Of a stretch of DNA of 64,000 nt, positions 16,198 through 24,278 are shown in pieces. Location of the stretch: assembly GCA_904420555.1 (NCBI GenBank), contig CAJFVO010000009.1:1-64000 (forward strand), written 5' to 3'. Positions within the stretch are counted from its first letter, which is position 1. Every line of letters begins with the position of its first letter. A program made the position numbers and the translations under genes. The DNA comes from Candidatus Heritagella intestinalis. Lineage in GTDB: Bacteria; Bacillota; Clostridia; Oscillospirales; Acutalibacteraceae. Below the pieces are notes generated by a model. The model made no database searches. It saw only the letters and a program-made list of their open reading frames with translations, and was not told the DNA's origin.

Positions 16198-17592
16198 TTA
16201 GAACTGGAAGTACAGGAAGGGGTTATAGGAGTTGTCCACCAGGAAGCACACGCACACCACCAGCAGGGCGCAGTAGCCTGCGGCCCACAGGCTCTTGGAC
16301 AGGACGTTGCCAGTGCGCATTTTCTCCGTGAGGCGGCCCGGCAGAGGCGAGCTGCAAAACGCCGCAATGAGCAGCATGGGCCCAAAGGTCAGCAGGGAAT
16401 ACAAGCCCTGGTTGTCCACGCCGACGCCGCCGGCGCCGAACATGGCCCCCAGCATCTGGAACGCCTGGCCGATGTCCTCATAGGAGAAGAACACCCAGCC
16501 GATGACCACTGCCAGGAAGCTATAGAGCCAGGTGACAAACTTGGGGAGCTTGTCCAGGAGCTTGCCCAGGAAGAGCTTTTCGCAGATAATCAGCACGCCG
16601 AAATACGCGCCCCACAGGGCATAGTTCCAGCTGGCCCCGTGCCAGATGCCCGTGAGCAGCCACACAATGGCCATGTTCCGCACGGTGCACAGGGTGCCCC
16701 GGCGGCTGCCGCCCAGGGGGAAGTACACATACTCCTTGAACCAGGTGCCCAGGGTGATGTGCCACCGCTGCCAGAACTCCCGGACGCTGTGGGAGGTATA
16801 GGGAAGCCGGAAGTTCTCCGGAATCTCAAAGCCGAACATCTTAGCCAAGCCGATGGCCATATCCGAATAACCGGAAAAGTCAAAGTAGATTTGGAAGGTA
16901 AAGGCCAGAATCCCCAGCCAGGCCGTCAGGGCCGAGGGGGAACCCAGATATTCCACCTGGTCTGCCAGCAGGGCCACGTTATTGGCGATGATGACCTTCT
17001 TGAACAGGCCCACCAGGAACCGCTGGACGCCGGCGGTGAATTTCTCCAAAGTCTCCCGGCGGTCCGTCAGCTGCAAGGCCAAATCCTCATACCGGACAAT
17101 GGGACCCGCCACCAGGTGGGGGAAGAAGGACACATAGGCCCCGTAGTTCACCAGGCTCCGCTGCCGGGGGGCCCGGTTCCGGTAAATATCAATGGTATAG
17201 GACATGGACTCAAAGGTATAGAAGGAAATGCCGATGGGCAGTGCCACCTCCGGCACCGGGACGCTCAGGCCCGTGGCGGAATTGAAGGTGGTCACCAGCA
17301 GCCCGGAATACTTGAAAAAGCCCAGCAGGGCCAGGTTGACAATCACGCTGGAAATCAAAAAGCCCTTGGCGATTTTGGGCCTGTCCCGGAACCGGTCCAC
17401 CATAGCGCCGTTGAAGTAATCAAAAAAGGCGGTGAACAGCATCAGGAGGATATACACCGGTTCCCCCCAGGCGTAAAACACCAGGCTGAACACAAACAGC
17501 ACCAGGTTCCGGAACCGCCGGGGCACTACAAAATAGGCGATGAGCACCACCGGTAAAAACACAAAGAGAAAAAACAGGCTGCTGAATATCAT
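16198..17592 (-). CDS. MBOAT-family O-acyltransferase (AlgI-like)
   Basis: The 464-residue integral membrane protein has about ten hydrophobic segments and the MBOAT signatures. These are YFDFSGYSDMAIG (near 240), REFWQRWHITLGTWF (near 275) and the catalytic-His region LTGIWHGASWNYALWG (near 315). AlgI-type proteins move acetyl groups across the membrane onto alginate, cellulose, teichoic acids or peptidoglycan. Together with the DHHW protein downstream it forms a typical two-gene O-acylation module. No polysaccharide synthase lies beside it, so the polymer modified is unknown. Confidence 0.92.
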   Translation of the reverse strand: MIFSSLFFLFVFLPVVLIAYFVVPRRFRNLVLFVFSLVFYAWGEPVYILLMLFTAFFDYFNGAMVDRFRDRPKIAKGFLISSVIVNLALLGFFKYSGLLVTTFNSATGLSVPVPEVALPIGISFYTFESMSYTIDIYRNRAPRQRSLVNYGAYVSFFPHLVAGPIVRYEDLALQLTDRRETLEKFTAGVQRFLVGLFKKVIIANNVALLADQVEYLGSPSALTAWLGILAFTFQIYFDFSGYSDMAIGLAKMFGFEIPENFRLPYTSHSVREFWQRWHITLGTWFKEYVYFPLGGSRRGTLCTVRNMAIVWLLTGIWHGASWNYALWGAYFGVLIICEKLFLGKLLDKLPKFVTWLYSFLAVVIGWVFFSYEDIGQAFQMLGAMFGAGGVGVDNQGLYSLLTFGPMLLIAAFCSSPLPGRLTEKMRTGNVLSKSLWAAGYCALLVVCVCFLVDNSYNPFLYFQF

Positions 17593-17723
17593 GGGTTTCG
17601 ACCATCCCTTTCCACAATCCCCTACAAATCGTATTTTTTGAGATTTATAATACGGCCCGTTTATTCAAATTCCGGGAGAAAACGCCGCTCCGGGCCCCAG
17701 AGCCGGCGCCTATAAATCTCAGC

Positions 17724-17765
17724 GGGGAAGCACCCGGAAAAAGCATTTTTCCCGGATGCTTCCCC
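17724..17765. terminator. Hairpin between the GNAT and MBOAT genes
   Basis: GGGGAAGCACCCGG pairs with CCGGATGCTTCCCC (one mismatch) around an A/T-rich loop. It most likely ends transcription of the GNAT gene on the minus strand. Confidence 0.6.
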
Positions 17766-17824
17766 CTTCATTTGGGATAGACCCATTATAGCACAAGTTC
17801 ACACAGGAAAAGATTACAATCGGA

Positions 17825-18259
17825 TTACAATCTCTTTTCCATCTCCACATGGGGGCAGTGCTCATCCAGGTATTCCGGGCCGTGGGCGGTGTAGCCTAAC
17901 TTCTCGTAAAAACCCCGGGCCTGCACCTGGGCCGAAAGCACCACTTTCTCCCCGCCTTCACCGGCAACGGCCTTTTCCAGGCCCTCCATCACCAGGCGGC
18001 CCAGCTCCCTGCCCCGGAAGGCTTTGCGCACGCACACCCGGCCAATATGCCACACCTTGCCCCCGTCCTGGGAGAAGGCCCGGCCTGTAGCCGCCGGCTC
18101 CTCCCCGGCCAGCACCAGCAGGTGCAGGGCGGTTTCATCGGTGGCGTCAAATTCATTCTGAAAGCCCTGCTCCTCCATGAAAACTTCCTGCCGGATTTGG
18201 CGCACCTGGGGCAGGTTGTCGATGCCGAAAGCGGTTTGGACTGCAAAATTCGATTCCAT
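17825..18259 (-). CDS. GNAT-family N-acetyltransferase (ElaA-like)
   Basis: The 144-residue enzyme has the GNAT core. It includes 'VRQIRQEVFMEEQGF' (the ElaA/YjcF-type opening helix), the acetyl-CoA binding strand-loop VCVRKAFRGRELGRLVM (76-92) and the C-terminal 'ARGFYEKLGYTAHGPEYLDEHCPHVEM'. The last stretch is characteristic of the ElaA subgroup. The natural substrate of these proteins is not known. The start follows AATAGGAG. The gene is downstream of mscS on the same strand with only 39 bp between them, so they may be co-transcribed. Confidence 0.88.
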   Translation of the reverse strand: MESNFAVQTAFGIDNLPQVRQIRQEVFMEEQGFQNEFDATDETALHLLVLAGEEPAATGRAFSQDGGKVWHIGRVCVRKAFRGRELGRLVMEGLEKAVAGEGGEKVVLSAQVQARGFYEKLGYTAHGPEYLDEHCPHVEMEKRL

Positions 18260-18298
18260 CTCGTATATTCTCCTATTGTTATTACAGTATGTATCAGC

Positions 18299-19099
18299 TC
18301 ATCGCATATGAACGTCGATTTGGGGGAAGGGAATTTCGATGCCCGCTTCGTCAAAGGCGTTCTTCACCTTCTCCTGCATCTCATAGTACAGGGGCCAGTA
18401 GTCGTCGGTATCGCACCAGACCTTCACCACCATGAGGATAGCGCTGTCCTGGTGCTCCCCCACGGCGATGAGGGGGGCCGGGTCCTGGAGGATCTTCTCA
18501 TTGGCGGCCACCACTTCTTCCAGCACCTGCCGGGCCTGGGCCAAATCCGTGCTGTAGGAAACCGAATAGTTCAGGTCCAGCCGGCGGGTTTTCTGGGCGC
18601 TGAAATTGGTAATAATATTGGTGGTCAGCTCCGAGTTGGGGATGATGACCTCTTTGTTGTCAAAGGTCCGCAGGGAGGTATACATAATCTCGATGCGCTC
18701 CACGGTGCCCTCCACCCCCTCGGTGACCAGGTAATCCCCTGCCCGGAAAGGATGGGTAAACAGAATCTGCACGCCGCTGGCTACATTGCTCATGCTGTCC
18801 TTGATGGCCAGGCCCACGGCCACGCCCATGGTGCCCACTGCCGCAATAATGGAGGTCACGTCCATGCCCAGCTGGGCCGCCGCCGTAATGGCCACCAGCA
18901 GCTTCAGGAGGATACTCACCACCGAGCTGATAAAGGTGACCGCCCCTTTTTCGGCGCGGCCCCGGTCCATGGCCTTTTTCAGCAGCTTCACCACCAATTT
19001 GGAGAGGTACCACCCCACCACAAAGGTCACCAGCGCCCACAGAATCCGGGGGCCAACCTGCCAAATCCAATCCAAAATGGGCTGCCAGAAGTTTTCCAT
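18299..19099 (-). CDS. MscS-type small-conductance mechanosensitive channel
   Basis: The 266-residue protein has three hydrophobic helices. The third carries the MscS pore pattern 'GTMGVAVGLAIKDSMSNVASGVQILF', followed by the beta domain (PFRAGDYLVTEGVEGTVERI) and the 'IPNSELTTNIITNFS' segment typical of the family. It releases solutes when the membrane is stretched by osmotic downshift. The ATG at 19099 follows AAAGGAGCAGGCT closely; the frame's first codon at 19132 lacks a site. It is close in length to the classic MscS (286 residues). Confidence 0.93.
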   Translation of the reverse strand: MENFWQPILDWIWQVGPRILWALVTFVVGWYLSKLVVKLLKKAMDRGRAEKGAVTFISSVVSILLKLLVAITAAAQLGMDVTSIIAAVGTMGVAVGLAIKDSMSNVASGVQILFTHPFRAGDYLVTEGVEGTVERIEIMYTSLRTFDNKEVIIPNSELTTNIITNFSAQKTRRLDLNYSVSYSTDLAQARQVLEEVVAANEKILQDPAPLIAVGEHQDSAILMVVKVWCDTDDYWPLYYEMQEKVKNAFDEAGIEIPFPQIDVHMR

Positions 19100-19258
19100 A
19101 GCCTGCTCCTTTCCCGGCCAGGGAGGCCGCACAAGAGAATTTTTATCTATTATAGCATCCCCTTTCCCGGTACAAAAGAGGATTTTTCTTTTTTGCGGAA
19201 AAACTGCCGGTTTTATGGAAACTTCCCCGGGAATCCATCTTCCTATCCGGAGTTGTCT

Positions 19259-19268
19259 ATGGTATAAT
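19259..19268 (+). promoter_or_regulatory. Extended -10 promoter of the MORN-protein gene
   Basis: TGGTATAAT forms an extended -10 element 61 bp before the start codon. No clear -35 box is present 17 bp upstream. Confidence 0.6.
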
Positions 19269-19328
19269 AGGATGTAAAAAACCGGGGGCTGGAATTTCAG
19301 CTCCCGATATTCAGGAGGATTTGACGCT

Positions 19329-20966
19329 ATGTTACAGCCAACCGGCGGCCAGCCCGCGTTTTACTCCATATGCCTGTTCCCCTATGACGCCGCCGAGCGG
19401 TTCCACGGCCCCCTGGCCCAGCTGCGCCGGCAATTTTTTGAAAACCGCCGTCCCTGCCGGGCTTCCGGGGAGGAAGTGGCCGGCGGGCAGCTCTGCCGTT
19501 ACCGGGGCGGCATCCACCGCAAGCGACTGCGCTGGGTGTGCCGGGGCGGCGGGCTGGTACGGGAAGAAGCCCTGCCGGTAAGCGGCGGCTCCGCCCTGCT
19601 CCTCCGGGACGCCCGGGGCTTTTTATACTGCCGGGTGCTGTACCGGGAAAACCAATGGGAGCGCAGCAGCTATTTCCGCCCCGGGGACAGCCGCCCGGCG
19701 GTGATCCTGGAGCCTGTTGCCGGGGAAAACCGCATCCTGCGCACCGACCTGTGCCCGGAAACCGGTAAATACCGCCGCCAGGAGCTGCTCCCCTGCCCCT
19801 TTGCCCCGGGGACGGCCCATCAAAGCGCCGTGAATAACCAGGTGGGTTCCGCGCCGTCGGTGATTGCCTCCACCAGCGCCGGGGATTTCTGCTACTGCCC
19901 CCCGGAGGAGCAGACCCTGCGGCTCCAATGGGAAGGCCGTCTCATGGAAACCGACCTAAATTCCCTTCCCCGCTTTATCCCCAAAAACCCGGAAACAGCG
20001 GAAGAGGCTCCTTTGGAAGCACCGCCGGAACTGCCCCTTGACCCTCTCCCCGGCCCTGCCCCCCATGCGGAACCGGAGAAAGAGCCGGCAGAGGAAACGC
20101 CTGCTGCTATAGAGCCCAACAGCTATGCCGCCAACCACGAGGTTTTCCGGGTGGACGTGGAGCCCCCCATTCACAGCACCCGCTACCGGGTGGCGGTAAA
20201 GCGCACCCGGGGCCCGGTGCAGGTGGACAGCCGCCATCTGCGGCCCTCCACCCGGGAAGAAGCCCCTGCCCCCACAGCGGAAGCCTCCCAGGACGAGGAC
20301 CCGGAGGACGCCGTCCCTTTCCAGGGGAGGCCCGCCGCTAAACGCATTATCGTCAGCGCGGAAGAAAGCTGCCTGTATTTTGGGGAGCTGCTGGACGGGA
20401 TGCGCACGGGGCGCGGCCGCACAGAACAGGAAAGCGGCGCTACCGCCTATGAGGGCGACTATAAAAACGACCAGCGGGACGGCTGGGGCGCGTGCTACTA
20501 CCGCTCCGGGGAGCCCTGCTATATCGGCGGCTGGAAGGAAAACCGCCGGGAGGGCCTGGGGGCCACCTTCCAAAACGGCACCCACGCCCTCCACGTGGGC
20601 AAGTGGAAGGACGGCGTCCCCGGGAAAATGGCCACCCTCTTTGACGGGGAGGGGAACCTGCGCTTTGCCGGGCAGCTGGAAAACGGCCAGCGCCAGGGGG
20701 TAGGGGTTTCCTACCGGGCCGACGACGGCGCCCTGTTTGTGGGCAAGTGGAAGGACAACCGCCCCACCGGGGAAGGCACGGAGTTTGACGCCCAGGGCAA
20801 CCTGGTGTACACCGGTATGTGGAAGGACGGCAAGCGCCACGGCCGGGGCACGGAATTCGACGCCCAGGGCAACGTGGTCTTTACCGGGGAATGGCGGGAC
20901 GACTGCTACTATGAGGGCGTGCATTACAGCCGGTTGCTCCCGCCAGACCAGGCCCCCCAAGGCTGA
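19329..20966 (+). CDS. MORN-repeat protein with a large novel N-terminal region
   Basis: The 545-residue protein falls into three parts. Residues 1-205 have no recognised family but read as a compact domain with many Arg-Tyr/Gly pairs (LRRQFFENRRPCR, CPETGKYRRQELLPCPF). Residues 210-370 are Pro/Glu-rich and probably disordered. Residues 375-525 contain six or so MORN repeats with the G-x-G-x-x-Y/F signature (YEGDYKNDQRDGWGACYY, FVGKWKDNRPTGEG, YTGMWKDGKRHGRG). MORN repeats bind lipids or other proteins; in bacteria their role is unclear. No signal peptide is present, so the protein is cytoplasmic. It stands alone behind its own promoter. Confidence 0.8.
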   Translation: MLQPTGGQPAFYSICLFPYDAAERFHGPLAQLRRQFFENRRPCRASGEEVAGGQLCRYRGGIHRKRLRWVCRGGGLVREEALPVSGGSALLLRDARGFLYCRVLYRENQWERSSYFRPGDSRPAVILEPVAGENRILRTDLCPETGKYRRQELLPCPFAPGTAHQSAVNNQVGSAPSVIASTSAGDFCYCPPEEQTLRLQWEGRLMETDLNSLPRFIPKNPETAEEAPLEAPPELPLDPLPGPAPHAEPEKEPAEETPAAIEPNSYAANHEVFRVDVEPPIHSTRYRVAVKRTRGPVQVDSRHLRPSTREEAPAPTAEASQDEDPEDAVPFQGRPAAKRIIVSAEESCLYFGELLDGMRTGRGRTEQESGATAYEGDYKNDQRDGWGACYYRSGEPCYIGGWKENRREGLGATFQNGTHALHVGKWKDGVPGKMATLFDGEGNLRFAGQLENGQRQGVGVSYRADDGALFVGKWKDNRPTGEGTEFDAQGNLVYTGMWKDGKRHGRGTEFDAQGNVVFTGEWRDDCYYEGVHYSRLLPPDQAPQG

Positions 20967-20992
20967 GCAGCCCGGAAACGGCAGCTCGCCGC

Positions 20993-21021
20993 AAAAAAAG
21001 GCCGCCTGGTATCAGGCGGCC
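20993..21021 (-). terminator. Terminator after the small YtxH-like gene
   Basis: GGCCGCCTG-GTAT-CAGGCGGCC, a 9-bp stem with a 4-nt loop, is followed on the minus strand by TTTTTTT. Confidence 0.85.
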
Positions 21022-21043
21022 CGGGAGTGGTTTCCCCTGCAAT

Positions 21044-21226
21044 TTACTTGAACATATACTGGACGTTGTCCAGCACGTCGCTGACGGTCTTCATGGCCTT
21101 GCCGGCGCTCTTTTTCAGGTGCTTCTTGTCGGTTTTCATCATCTGGCTGCCCACCACGGTGACGGCTGCCCCTGCCAGCATCCCGATGCCTACGCCTTTG
21201 ACCATATTCATTGTGCTCTTCATCAT
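21044..21226 (-). CDS. Small membrane-associated protein, YtxH-like
   Basis: This 60-residue protein has a short basic N-terminus, one hydrophobic glycine/alanine-rich segment (VKGVGIGMLAGAAVTVVG, about 8-25) and a Lys-rich helical tail (KTDKKHLKKSAGKAMKTV). The pattern resembles YtxH-like small proteins but the similarity is only general. The ATG at 21226 is nine bases after GGGAGG, which fixes the start; the longer frame to 21283 is ignored. It is convergent with the MORN gene, and a strong terminator follows it. Confidence 0.7.
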   Translation of the reverse strand: MMKSTMNMVKGVGIGMLAGAAVTVVGSQMMKTDKKHLKKSAGKAMKTVSDVLDNVQYMFK

Positions 21227-21363
21227 GTGATAGAACCTCCCATAAAAAAGTAAGATTTTCACAACGGAAACCGCATTCATCATTCTTTCCCCTTTTCTTC
21301 AAAATAGTACCGCTATTTTTTTCCAAATGCTTTTCATTCCATTTTTAAAGGAGCCGATTTCTT

Positions 21364-21882
21364 TTGCCAACCCTCAATATCGTCCTGGTGGAGCCGGAGA
21401 TCCCCCAAAATACCGGCAATATCGCCCGCACCTGCGCCGCCACCGGCGCCCGGCTGCATCTGGTGGGGCCCATGGGCTTTGCCATTGACGACCGCAAGCT
21501 CAAGCGGGCCGGCCTGGATTACTGGCATCTGCTGGACATCACCTACTACGAAAGCCTTTCCGAATTTTTTGAAAAAAACACCGGGAATTTTTTCTATTTC
21601 TCCACCAAGGCCCGGAAAGCCCATTCCGATATGTCCTATCCGGACAACGCCTACCTGGTGTTCGGCAAGGAGACCGCCGGCCTGCCGGAAGAGCTGCTCT
21701 TCCAACACCCGGATTCCTGCGTACGCATCCCCATGATCGAAAACGCCCGGAGCCTGAACCTGTCCAACTCTGTGGCCGTGGGGGTGTTTGAAGTCCTGCG
21801 CCAGTGGGGCTACCCGGAGCTGAGCTGCGCCGGGAACCTGCGGGGCTACGACTGGGACGCCGCCCCGGTAAAACAGTTGTAA
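21364..21882 (+). CDS. trmL: tRNA (cytidine/uridine-34 2'-O)-methyltransferase
   Basis: The 172-residue SPOUT methyltransferase has all three family motifs. They are VEPEIPQNTGNIARTCAATG at the N-terminus, the middle 'LVFGKETAGLPEELL' and the C-terminal knot 'IPMIENARSLNLSNSVAVGVFEVLRQ'. TrmL methylates the wobble nucleotide of two leucine tRNAs. Translation starts at a TTG codon at 21364, ten bases after AAAGGAG; no ATG is available before the conserved start of the protein. The gene is divergent from the small YtxH-like gene. Confidence 0.93.
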   Translation: MPTLNIVLVEPEIPQNTGNIARTCAATGARLHLVGPMGFAIDDRKLKRAGLDYWHLLDITYYESLSEFFEKNTGNFFYFSTKARKAHSDMSYPDNAYLVFGKETAGLPEELLFQHPDSCVRIPMIENARSLNLSNSVAVGVFEVLRQWGYPELSCAGNLRGYDWDAAPVKQL

Positions 21883-21904
21883 ACACAAGCCCGCCCGGGG
21901 CCGG

Positions 21905-21965
21905 CTGCGTAAAATTTCTGCGTTTTTGTGGGGATTCCCCCCTAAACCGCTTGAAAATTACGCAG
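21905..21965 (+). promoter_or_regulatory. Repeated CTGCGT elements around the pgk promoter
   Basis: CTGCGTAAAATT (21905-21916) is followed by a second CTGCGT (21918) and by an inverted copy AAAATTACGCAG (21954-21965) overlapping the pgk -35 box. The outer pair matches as an inverted repeat at 10 of 12 positions. It may be an operator; no regulator gene is adjacent. Confidence 0.4.
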
Positions 21966-21979
21966 ATTTGTTATACAAT
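21951..21979 (+). promoter_or_regulatory. Promoter of pgk
   Basis: TTGAAA and TACAAT are spaced by exactly 17 bp, about 75 bp before the pgk start codon. Confidence 0.8.
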
Positions 21980-22054
21980 AAAACCAGTCCTTTGTATTTT
22001 CTTTCACAAATTCTCAAATGAAGAAGAATCAAAGCAGAAGGAGTGTCATTTATC

Positions 22055-23266
22055 ATGAATTATCTCAACAAGAAGACCGTCGAAGACATCGACGTAGCCG
22101 GCAAGAAGGTCCTTGTCCGCTGCGACTTTAACGTCCCCTTTGACGCTGAAGGCAACATTTCCGACCCCAAGCGTATTGACGAGGCCCTGAAGACCATCCG
22201 CTATCTGGTGGACCACAAGGCCAAGGTCATCCTGTGCTCCCATCTGGGCCGCCCGAAGGGTGAGTTCAATATGAAATATTCCCTGGCTCCCGTAGCCGCT
22301 TACCTCTCCAAGGCCCTGGGCCAGGAAGTCAAGATGGCCAAGGACGTCATCGGCGAGAGCGCCAAGAGCATCGCTGCTTCCCTGCAGGACGGCGAAGTGG
22401 AGCTCATTGAGAACGTCCGCTTCCACAAGGAAGAGGAAAAGAACGATCCCGCCTTCGCCAAGGAGCTGGCTTCTATGGCTGAGATCTATGTGAACGACGC
22501 CTTCGGCACCGCTCACCGCGCTCACGCTTCCACCGCTGGCGTGGCTGACTACCTCCCCGCTGTGTGCGGCTACCTGATTCAGAAGGAAATCAAGTATTTG
22601 GGCAGCGCCATCAACAACCCCGTGCGTCCCTTCACCGCTATCCTGGGCGGCGCTAAGGTTGCCGACAAGCTGACCGTTATCTCTAACCTGCTGGAGAAGG
22701 TGGACACCCTGATCATCGGCGGCGGCATGGCCTACACCTTCCTGAAGGCCGAAGGCAACGAGATCGGCAAGAGCCTGTGCGACGATTCCAAGATCGACTA
22801 CTGCAAGGAAATGATGGAGAAGGCCAAGGCCAAGGGCGTTAAGCTGATGCTGCCTGTGGACACCGCCTGCGTGAAGGAGTTCCCCAACCCCATCGACGCA
22901 GAAGTGGAAACCACCGTTGTCCCTGTGGACCAGATTCCCGCCGACATGGAAGGCTGCGACATCGGCCCCAAGACCATGGAGCTGTTTGCCGACGCCATCA
23001 AGTCTTCCAAGACCGTTGTGTGGAACGGACCCATGGGCGTGTTTGAGAACCCGACCCTGGCTGCCGGCACCCTGGCGGTTGCCAAGGCCATGGCCGAGAG
23101 CGAGGCTGTCACCGTAATCGGCGGCGGCGACTCCGCTGCTGCGGTTGAGAAGCTGGGCTTCGCCGACAAGATGACCCACATCTCCACCGGCGGCGGCGCT
23201 TCCCTGGAGTTCCTGGAGGGCCGGGAGCTGCCCGGCATCGCCTGCCTCAACGAAAAGGACGCCTAA
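22055..23266 (+). CDS. pgk: Phosphoglycerate kinase
   Basis: The 403-residue enzyme makes ATP from 1,3-bisphosphoglycerate in glycolysis. Family motifs are visible: [13 protein letters not shown] near the start, [11 protein letters not shown], '[13 protein letters not shown]', '[14 protein letters not shown]', the hinge '[11 protein letters not shown]' and the nucleotide-binding end '[15 protein letters not shown]' with '[15 protein letters not shown]'. The ATG at 22055 is eleven bases after AGAAGGAG; a GTG at 22043 overlaps that site and is rejected. Codon use is strongly biased to C/G-ending favourites, as for a highly expressed gene. The gene leads the pgk-tpiA-gpmI group; no gapdh gene precedes it. 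Confidence 0.97.
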   Translation: MNYLNKKTVEDIDVAGKKVLVRCDFNVPFDAEGNISDPKRIDEALKTIRYLVDHKAKVILCSHLGRPKGEFNMKYSLAPVAAYLSKALGQEVKMAKDVIGESAKSIAASLQDGEVELIENVRFHKEEEKNDPAFAKELASMAEIYVNDAFGTAHRAHASTAGVADYLPAVCGYLIQKEIKYLGSAINNPVRPFTAILGGAKVADKLTVISNLLEKVDTLIIGGGMAYTFLKAEGNEIGKSLCDDSKIDYCKEMMEKAKAKGVKLMLPVDTACVKEFPNPIDAEVETTVVPVDQIPADMEGCDIGPKTMELFADAIKSSKTVVWNGPMGVFENPTLAAGTLAVAKAMAESEAVTVIGGGDSAAAVEKLGFADKMTHISTGGGASLEFLEGRELPGIACLNEKDA

Positions 23267-23284
23267 TAGAGAATTGATAGGTAG

Positions 23285-23320
23285 GGCGGGAGAGTGTTTG
23301 GCTTTCCCGCCTTATTTATA
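23285..23320 (+). terminator. Partial terminator or attenuator after pgk
   Basis: GGCGGGAGAG pairs with CTTTCCCGCC (one mismatch) followed by TTATTTAT. The short, imperfect T-tract may allow read-through into tpiA. Confidence 0.5.
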
Positions 23321-23324
23321 CAAA

Positions 23325-23333
23325 TGGTATAAT
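23325..23333 (+). promoter_or_regulatory. Extended -10 promoter of tpiA
   Basis: TGGTATAAT is an extended -10 element 20 bp before the tpiA start, just after the pgk hairpin. No good -35 box is seen. Confidence 0.5.
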
Positions 23334-23352
23334 TGAAAGGAAGCTGTGCATC

Positions 23353-24123
23353 ATGAACAAAGCTGTCAGAAAAGCCGTCATCGCCGGCAACTGGAAAATG
23401 AACAAGACCCCCGCCGAGGCCAAAGAGCTGCTGAACGCCATCGCCCCCCTGGTGAAGGACGCTGGCTGTGACGTAGTGGCCTGCGTGCCCTATGTGGATT
23501 TGCAGACCGCTCTGGAAGCCACTGCCGGCACCAACATTAAGATTGGCGCAGAAAACTGCCACTGGGAGCCTTCCGGCGCCTTCACCGGTGAGATTTCCGC
23601 CGACATGCTGGCTGCCATGGGCGTTGGCTATGTGATTATCGGCCACAGCGAGCGCCGCACCTATTTCGGCGACACCGACGTCACCGTGCAGAAGCGCACC
23701 CGGGCCGCTCTGGACAAGGGCCTCACCGTGATCCTGTGCGTGGGCGAGTATCTGGAGCAGCGCGAGCAGGGCATCACCGCAGAGCTGGTGGCCATGCAGA
23801 CCAAGATTGCTCTCCAGGGCGTTTCCAAGGAAGAGCTCTCCCGCGTCATCATCGCTTATGAGCCCGTGTGGGCTATCGGCACCGGCCGCACCGCCACCGC
23901 CGAGCAGGCCAACGAGGTTTGCGCTGTCATCCGCGGCGTCATCAAGGAGCTGTATGACGAGGAAGCTGCTGAGAAGATGGTCATCCAGTACGGCGGCTCC
24001 ATGAACGCCAAGAATGCAGCCGAGCTGCTGGCCCAGCCCGACGTGGACGGCGGCCTCATCGGCGGCGCTTCCCTGAAGCCGGCCGACTTTGCCGAGATCG
24101 TCAAGGCTGCTACCGTAGGCTGA
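23353..24123 (+). CDS. tpiA: Triosephosphate isomerase
   Basis: The 256-residue TIM-barrel enzyme interconverts dihydroxyacetone phosphate and glyceraldehyde 3-phosphate. The active-site residues are in their usual places. They are Asn and Lys in AGNWKMNKT (about 11-19), the electrophilic His in IGHSERR, the catalytic Glu in AYEPVWAIGTG and the phosphate loops YGGSM and GGLIGGASL. The ATG at 23353 follows GAAAGGAAGC. The gene is 86 bp after pgk and 155 bp before gpmI, with hairpins in both gaps, so levels may be set separately. Confidence 0.97.
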   Translation: MNKAVRKAVIAGNWKMNKTPAEAKELLNAIAPLVKDAGCDVVACVPYVDLQTALEATAGTNIKIGAENCHWEPSGAFTGEISADMLAAMGVGYVIIGHSERRTYFGDTDVTVQKRTRAALDKGLTVILCVGEYLEQREQGITAELVAMQTKIALQGVSKEELSRVIIAYEPVWAIGTGRTATAEQANEVCAVIRGVIKELYDEEAAEKMVIQYGGSMNAKNAAELLAQPDVDGGLIGGASLKPADFAEIVKAATVG

Positions 24124-24183
24124 ACCGAAAAAAACGGGACTCCGGTTTCACAATAGAACCCCCTGTCCCCCAAATAGAAACTG

Positions 24184-24222
24184 GGGGCTGGCACAGGGCA
24201 TGAGCCAGCCCCTAACTTTTTC
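24184..24222 (+). terminator. Terminator after tpiA
   Basis: GGGGCTGGC pairs with GCCAGCCCC around an 11-nt loop, followed by TAACTTTTT. It separates tpiA from gpmI. Confidence 0.75.
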
Positions 24223-24278
24223 CCTGTAAATTTGGGTTCCGGCCCTGCCGGCAACCCCCGAAAGAAAGGAACGATTCC

